From: Syntrophomonas_B sp035447945
Lineage (GTDB): Bacteria; Bacillota; Syntrophomonadia; Syntrophomonadales; Syntrophomonadaceae
Assembly (NCBI GenBank): GCA_035447945.1
Contig: DAOTHZ010000040.1
Coordinates: forward strand, 1-18,894
DNA length: 18,894 bases
Reading direction: 5' to 3'
This document shows, piece by piece, positions 14,374 through 18,894 of the stretch. How positions within the stretch are numbered: the stretch's first letter is position 1; each line of letters begins with the position of its first letter. Both the position numbers and the translations under genes were made by a program. The notes beneath the pieces are model-generated. The model saw only the letters and a list, made by a program, of their open reading frames with translations. It did not search any database and had not been told where the DNA came from.

Positions 14374-15006
14374 TCAATTATGATTTACCAATACTTTTCT
14401 TCCTTCTATATACACCCGGCCTTCGGCAAACCACTGCAGGACCCGGGCATAAAGCTTGTGCTCCTCCACCAGGATGCGTTCGGCCAGATCATCTTCGCTA
14501 TCGTCAGGCAAAACCGGTACCACCGCCTGAGCAATGATCGGACCGGTGTCCATGCCGTCATCCACCAAATGGACCGTACAACCGCTCAATTTGACCCCGT
14601 ATGCAACTGCCTGGCGCTGGGCATGCAGCCCGGTAAAAGCAGGCAGTAAAGCGGGATGAATATTTAAAATCCGGTGGGGATAGGCGTGCAGCAGCACCTT
14701 GCCTACCAGCCGCATATACCCGGCCAGCACGACCAGATCGATTTCCCTGGCTTGCAACTCTTTGACGATGTCGCTTTCATAGCCGGCCCGATCAGAGAAA
14801 AGGCGGGGATCGATAAAAACATGGGGGATTTCTGCTTCTTGCGCCTTTTGCAGGGCCAACGCGTCTTCCTTATCGCTGATCAATACCTCAATGCAGGCAT
14901 TCAGTTGGCCCTCTTTGATTGCCTCCAAAATCGCTAAAAAATTGCTGCCTCGGCCTGAAGCCAGTATGGCCAGACGCAGACAGCCCGGTTCCATTATCCT
15001 TTTCAT
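14374..15006 (-). CDS. purN: Phosphoribosylglycinamide formyltransferase PurN
   Basis: PurN transfers a formyl group from 10-formyl-THF to GAR, step 3 of the pathway. The 210-residue protein has the start LRLAILASGRGSNFLAI. The catalytic residues correspond to Asn115 and His117 in ILNIHPALLPAF and Asp153 in VHLVDDGMDTGPII. The first ATG overlaps the purM stop as TAATG. A second in-frame ATG four codons later has AAAGG close before it and could be the true start, so the first four residues are uncertain. The gap to purH is 32 bases. Confidence 0.96.
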   Translation of the reverse strand: MKRIMEPGCLRLAILASGRGSNFLAILEAIKEGQLNACIEVLISDKEDALALQKAQEAEIPHVFIDPRLFSDRAGYESDIVKELQAREIDLVVLAGYMRLVGKVLLHAYPHRILNIHPALLPAFTGLHAQRQAVAYGVKLSGCTVHLVDDGMDTGPIIAQAVVPVLPDDSEDDLAERILVEEHKLYARVLQWFAEGRVYIEGRKVLVNHN

Positions 15007-16043
15007 TAGGCAATCACGACCTTTGATTGTCGGGCGGTGATCTCACCAATTATTATAGGCTGTTCCTCCTGGGCACGCAAGCACTTTAACGCGTTATCAC
15101 ACTGTTGTGGGTCAACTGCCAGAATGAAGCCTATGCCCATATTAAAAGTCCGAAACATTTCCGCCGGTGCCACCTCGCCCATGCGGGCGATCATCTGGAA
15201 AATCGGCGGTATGGCAATAGCCTCCGCCTTGATCTCCGCGCCCAGACCAGCCGGTATGCTTCTCATTAAGTTTTCAGCAATCCCGCCACCGGTAATATGA
15301 GCCATGCCTTTTACTTCCACTTCCTGCAGCAAAGCCAGAACCGACGGTACATAAATACGGGTGGGAGTGATTAGTTCTTCGCCCAACGTCTTGCCCAGTT
15401 CATCAAAGTAATCATCGAGTTTCAATCCGGCGCTTTCCAGCAAAACCTTGCGCACCAGAGAATAACCATTGGAGTGAATCCCGGAAGAAGGCAGACCGAT
15501 CAACACATCGCTGTCTTTCATGGCCTCACCGTTGATTAGTTTGGGTTTGTCCACGACCCCCACGGTAAAACCGGCCAGATCATACTCATCTTCTTTATAA
15601 AATCCCGGCATCTCTGCCGTCTCGCCGCCGATCAGCGCACAGCCTGCCTGGACACAGCCTTCACTGACGCCCTGGACCAGCGCTTCCACCAGTTGGGGCT
15701 GTAGTTTGCCGATGGCAATGTAATCCAGGAAAAAGAGCGGCTCGGCTCCGTGCACCAGGATGTCATTGACGCACATGGCCACCAGATCGATGCCCACCGT
15801 ATGATGGACGTCCATCATCTGGGCAATGCGCAGTTTCGTACCTACACCGTCGGTGCCCGAAACCAGAACAGGTTCCAAATATTTTTGCTGGTTTAGGGCA
15901 AAGAATCCCCCAAAAGAACCGATATCGGCCAGCACCTCGGGACGTCGGGTCCGACCCACCCACTTTTTAATTCGTTCCACCGAATCATTGGCAGCGTCAA
16001 TGTCCACTCCCGCTTTTTTGTAGCTCAAACCTTCTTTATCCAT
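15006..16043 (-). CDS. purM: Phosphoribosylformylglycinamidine cyclo-ligase (AIR synthetase) PurM
   Basis: PurM closes the imidazole ring, turning FGAM into AIR with ATP. I start it at ATG 16043-16041 (345 residues), with GGAGG five bases upstream. The frame is open to 16124, but those extra 27 residues are mostly the end of purF read in another frame. The protein begins SYKKAGVDIDAANDSV as the family does. It carries VSGTDGVGTKLRIA, the conserved acidic segment GIDLVAMCVNDILVHGAEP, GCALIGGETAEMPGFY, SSGIHSNGYSLVR and HITGGGIAENL. Its substrate FGAM needs PurL or PurSQL, which is not encoded in this window. Confidence 0.97.
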   Translation of the reverse strand: MDKEGLSYKKAGVDIDAANDSVERIKKWVGRTRRPEVLADIGSFGGFFALNQQKYLEPVLVSGTDGVGTKLRIAQMMDVHHTVGIDLVAMCVNDILVHGAEPLFFLDYIAIGKLQPQLVEALVQGVSEGCVQAGCALIGGETAEMPGFYKEDEYDLAGFTVGVVDKPKLINGEAMKDSDVLIGLPSSGIHSNGYSLVRKVLLESAGLKLDDYFDELGKTLGEELITPTRIYVPSVLALLQEVEVKGMAHITGGGIAENLMRSIPAGLGAEIKAEAIAIPPIFQMIARMGEVAPAEMFRTFNMGIGFILAVDPQQCDNALKCLRAQEEQPIIIGEITARQSKVVIA

Positions 16044-16066
16044 GTTTCCCTCCAAATATACTTTTT

Positions 16067-17482
16067 CTATACTTCCGGCAATGCTTTGCCCGCCGGATAT
16101 TCTCCGCTGAAACAGGCCATACAATAGCTGTCATTCTCATTTTGCAAAGCTTTGAACAAACCTGCCCGGCTGATATAATGCAGACTGTCAGCTCCAATAA
16201 ACGCCCGGATTTGCTCATTGTCCATGGTATTGGCAATCAGTTCCTCCCTGCGGGAAGTATCGATGCCGTAATAACACGGAAATTTAGTAGGCGGTGAGGC
16301 CACCACCATATGCACTTCTGATGCCCCGGCTGTTCGCAGCATTTGCACGATCTTTTTACTGGTCGTTCCCCGCACAATGGAGTCATCCACCATGATTACC
16401 CTTTTGCCGCCAACTACATCCGGTACGGCGTTGAGCTTTAAACGCACGCCCAGTTCACGCATTTGCTGGGTGGGCTGAATAAAAGTACGTCCCACATAGC
16501 GATTCTTCATCAGGCCTTCTTCAAAGGCCAGACCGGATTGTTCGGCAAAGCCCAAGGCAGAAGCGGTACCTGAGTCGGGTACGGCAATCACAATATCAGC
16601 GTCGATTTTAACCTCCCAGGCCAATTGCTTGCCTAATTCCCGCCGCGCCCGGTTGACATTAATCCCATCCAGAACACTGTCGGGACGGGCAAAATAGATA
16701 TATTCGAAAATACAGTGGGCCAGGCGATTAGCATTGCCCAACTGCGCGGAGTGCATTCCATCCTTTTCAATCACCACGATCTCGCCGGCCTGCACATCCC
16801 GGATAAACTCTGCTCCTACCGTATCCAAGGCAGCCGATTCTGAAGACAGCACGTAGTCACCATTCAAGCTGCCTAAACATAAAGGTCTGATTCCCAAGGG
16901 ATCGCGTACACCCACCAGCCGGTCCTCGGTCATAATCACCAGGGCAAACGCTCCTTTGATATCAATCATGCATTTGGCCAAGGCATCTGCCAGTTTGTCC
17001 TGGGAATAGCGCGCCAGCAAATTGGCAATCACTTCCGTGTCAGTGGTGGTTTGGAAAACCGAACCATAGGTGGCCAGCCTTTGGCGCAGTTCCGCGGCAT
17101 TGGTCAGGTTGCCGTTGTGTGCCAGAGCCACCGTGCCGTTTAAATAATGAAAAACCAGCGGCTGGGCATTGACCATGGCACTGCCTCCGGTAGTTGAATA
17201 GCGCACGTGACCAACGGCGATATTTCCTTCCAATTCTTCAATATGACGGGCTTTAACCACATCAGAAACCAGTCCCATGCCCTTGTGCAATTGAATATCT
17301 TGACCGTTGGCAACAGCGATGCCGGCACTTTCCTGCCCACGATGCTGCAGGGCATACAATCCGTAAAAAGTCGTACGGGCAGCATCGGTTTGATGGACAG
17401 GATTATTCATGAAAATCCCGAACACACCGCATTCGTCCTGCCATTTACCCTCACTTGCCCAATCTTCAAGTTCATATAACAT
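16067..17482 (-). CDS. purF: Amidophosphoribosyltransferase PurF (Bacillus type, iron-sulfur)
   Basis: PurF makes phosphoribosylamine from PRPP and glutamine, the committed step of purine synthesis. I start it at ATG 17482-17480 (471 residues), with GGAGG seven bases upstream; the frame six codons longer includes that ribosome site. Seventeen residues precede Cys18 in DECGVFGIF. Cys18 is the glutaminase nucleophile, exposed after cleavage of this propeptide. The four cysteines of the 4Fe-4S cluster are visible: Cys257 in HCIFEYIYFARPDS, Cys403 in FPCYYGID, and Cys454 and Cys457 in YCMACF. The PRPP loop is VIMVDDSIVRGTTS. The Bacillus enzyme of this type is oxygen-labile and inhibited by purine nucleotides. 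The 71-base gap to purC holds only a weak short hairpin. Confidence 0.97.
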   Translation of the reverse strand: MLYELEDWASEGKWQDECGVFGIFMNNPVHQTDAARTTFYGLYALQHRGQESAGIAVANGQDIQLHKGMGLVSDVVKARHIEELEGNIAVGHVRYSTTGGSAMVNAQPLVFHYLNGTVALAHNGNLTNAAELRQRLATYGSVFQTTTDTEVIANLLARYSQDKLADALAKCMIDIKGAFALVIMTEDRLVGVRDPLGIRPLCLGSLNGDYVLSSESAALDTVGAEFIRDVQAGEIVVIEKDGMHSAQLGNANRLAHCIFEYIYFARPDSVLDGINVNRARRELGKQLAWEVKIDADIVIAVPDSGTASALGFAEQSGLAFEEGLMKNRYVGRTFIQPTQQMRELGVRLKLNAVPDVVGGKRVIMVDDSIVRGTTSKKIVQMLRTAGASEVHMVVASPPTKFPCYYGIDTSRREELIANTMDNEQIRAFIGADSLHYISRAGLFKALQNENDSYCMACFSGEYPAGKALPEV

Positions 17483-17553
17483 ACGATAGCCTCCGTCCAA
17501 AACTCACGGAACAGCTCCGTTGCCGTCCTAACGGTATAATTAAAATGTGTGTT

Positions 17554-18267
17554 CTAGGCCAATACCGCTTCAATACGGCGCACCACTTCCTGATAGGCTT
17601 CCGCCTCCTTGCCCATATCGCGGCGGAAACGATCCTTGTCCAGTTTTTCCCGACTGACTTTGTCCCAGAGGCGGCAGGTATCGGGGGAAATCTCATCGCC
17701 CAGGATGATCCGCTCTTCATAGAGACCGAACTCCAGTTTAAAGTCCACCAGGATAATGCCGATGCTATCGTAGAAAGCTTTCAGTACCTGGTTTATTTGC
17801 TGCGCCTGCCGGTCGATCTCCTGCAACTGCTCCGCTGTTGCCCAGCCCATTACCCGGGCATGGTATTGATTGATCATGGGGTCATGCAATTCATCATTTT
17901 TATAATAAAGCTCTATGATGGGCTCGCCCAGTTCCACACCTTCCTCCAGGCCTACCCGTTGGCTCAGGCTGCCGGCAATGACATTCCTGACGACAACTTC
18001 CACGGGGATGATTTGCACCTTTTTCACCAGTGTTTGCCGATCATCCAGCTGCTCCAGCAGATGGGTTTCAATTTCATGCTTCTCCAATAATTTGAACAGC
18101 AGATTGGAAACCCGGTTGTTGACGATTCCTTTGTTTAAAATTGTGCCTTTTTTCTGCCCGTCAAAGGCAGTCGCATCATCTTTGTATTTAATCAGAACAA
18201 CTTTTTCATCGTCGGTTGCATAAATTTGCTTGGCTTTGCCTTCATAAAGGAATTCTCGGACCTGCAT
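17554..18267 (-). CDS. purC: SAICAR synthetase PurC
   Basis: PurC condenses CAIR with aspartate, using ATP, to give SAICAR. The 237-residue length is typical of the bacterial short form. It begins LYEGKAKQIYATDDEKVVLIKYKD split by the usual phosphate loop, and continues with FDGQKKGTILNKG. The signatures IIPVEVVVRNVIAGSL and ILVDFKLEFG are present, with GDEISPDTCRLWD near the C-terminus. AGGAGG lies eight bases before the ATG. It follows purB by 47 bases and precedes purF directly, without the purSQL genes found at this position in Bacillus. Confidence 0.97.
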   Translation of the reverse strand: MQVREFLYEGKAKQIYATDDEKVVLIKYKDDATAFDGQKKGTILNKGIVNNRVSNLLFKLLEKHEIETHLLEQLDDRQTLVKKVQIIPVEVVVRNVIAGSLSQRVGLEEGVELGEPIIELYYKNDELHDPMINQYHARVMGWATAEQLQEIDRQAQQINQVLKAFYDSIGIILVDFKLEFGLYEERIILGDEISPDTCRLWDKVSREKLDKDRFRRDMGKEAEAYQEVVRRIEAVLA

Positions 18268-18314
18268 GCCATCATCCTCCTAAAATCAATCCCCGGCAAT
18301 ATAACACACTGAGC

Positions 18315-18894
18315 TTAGCAGAGCCCGCTGCGTTGAAAAATATAATCCACGTTGGCAGTGTAAATCCCGTAGTCAAATATCTTATCCATTTCGTCGGCCG
18401 TCAGCAGGCTCATGATGGTTTCATCCGCCAGCAGCAGTTCTTTGAAAGGAATTTTCTCCTGCCAGCAACGCATGGCATTGCCCTGCACCAGACTGTATGA
18501 TTGTTCCCGGGACAAACCCTTGCCCACCAGGGCCAGCAGCATTTGCTGTGAAAATACCAATCCGAGTGTCGTTTCAATGTTGCGCGCCATATTGTCCTCG
18601 TATACCACCAGGCCTTCCACAATGCTCGTAAATTTCTCCAGCATATAGTCGAGCAGAATACAGCTGTCCGGAATGATGACCCGCTCAACCGAGGAATGGG
18701 TCAGGTCCCGTTCATGCCAGAGAGCGACATTTTCCAGAGCAGCGGTGGCATTTCCGCGGATGACCCGGGAAAGGCCGGCTACTCGTTCGCTCATCATGGG
18801 ATTGCGTTTATGAGGCATGGCTGACGAGCCCTTTTGGCCAGCTTTAAACGGCTCCTCTGCTTCCAGGATATCGGTGCGCTGCAGGTTACGGATC
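18315..18894 (-). CDS. purB: Adenylosuccinate lyase PurB, C-terminal part (5' end outside the window)
   Basis: PurB splits fumarate from SAICAR to give AICAR and from adenylosuccinate to give AMP. The last 192 codons are present, in frame from base 18893; the family is about 430 long. The fragment contains the superfamily signature GQKGSSAMPHKRNPMMSER, whose mobile loop carries the catalytic serine. The C-terminal region with LERV-like helices then follows (HSSVERVIIPDS, MARNIETTLGLVFSQ). The reading frame runs through the right edge, so the ATG of MPHKRNP is internal and not a start. It is the most upstream pur gene visible; purE and any purine riboswitch would lie to the right. Confidence 0.96.
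   Translation of the reverse strand, partial: IRNLQRTDILEAEEPFKAGQKGSSAMPHKRNPMMSERVAGLSRVIRGNATAALENVALWHERDLTHSSVERVIIPDSCILLDYMLEKFTSIVEGLVVYEDNMARNIETTLGLVFSQQMLLALVGKGLSREQSYSLVQGNAMRCWQEKIPFKELLLADETIMSLLTADEMDKIFDYGIYTANVDYIFQRSGLC

Noticed and set aside
16044..16124. 27-residue N-terminal extension of PurM
   Set aside because: It is the end of purF read in another frame, has no ribosome site, and the family start follows the GGAGG at the later ATG.
17483..17553. Internal promoter or regulatory hairpin between purC and purF
   Set aside because: The only stem is six base pairs with a three-base loop and no T-run, and promoter words do not fit at proper spacing.
1..18894. CRISPR arrays, tRNA or rRNA genes, insertion sequences, prophage or defence genes
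   Set aside because: I read both strands for regular repeats, cloverleaf-like palindromes and transposase or integrase motifs and saw none. The window is core metabolism and DNA repair.

Overview
The window looks like a chromosomal segment of a Clostridia-type Bacillota (Firmicutes) of roughly even base composition. The evidence is: strong GGAGG-type ribosome binding sites before most genes; a short-form HisG that depends on HisZ; a PurF with a propeptide and four iron-sulfur cysteines as in Bacillus; a TrpR-like YerC regulator; and a pcrA-ligA neighbourhood. Genus cannot be decided from the sequence alone. Every gene I can support is on the minus strand, so transcription runs from high to low coordinates.

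From right to left: (1) 18894 to 11514 is a de novo purine operon, purB (5' end outside)-purC-purF-purM-purN-purH-purD, tightly packed. purE and the purSQL/purL genes for FGAM synthase are not here. (2) 11513 to 10149 is a linker with a candidate promoter carrying phased A-tracts, a small membrane protein with a TPR-like tail, an HD-domain phosphohydrolase-like protein, and yerC. (3) 10148 to 3331 is an overlapping histidine operon, hisZ-hisG-hisD-hisB-hisH-hisA-hisF-hisIE; hisC is missing and must be elsewhere. (4) 3330 to 2804 holds an orphan, 5'-less coding fragment, a strong hairpin with a cUACGg loop (probable his operon 3' end), and a candidate pcrA promoter. (5) 2803 to 716 is the UvrD/PcrA helicase gene with a large terminator hairpin. 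(6) 640 to 179 is mostly non-coding, with one doubtful or broken mini-gene, a clear intrinsic terminator and a candidate ligA promoter. (7) 178 to 1 is the N-terminus of NAD-dependent DNA ligase LigA, starting at GTG.

The purine and histidine genes are biochemically linked. HisF/HisH release AICAR, which is the product of PurB and the substrate of PurH, so AICAR made during histidine synthesis is recycled by the operon next door. YerC, whose gene overlaps hisZ, is the likely local regulator. No exotic defence, mobile or secondary-metabolite system is present. The points that deserve a second look are the uncharacterised membrane-TPR/HD pair, the his promoter region, the orphan fragment after hisIE, and the mini-ORFs between pcrA and ligA.
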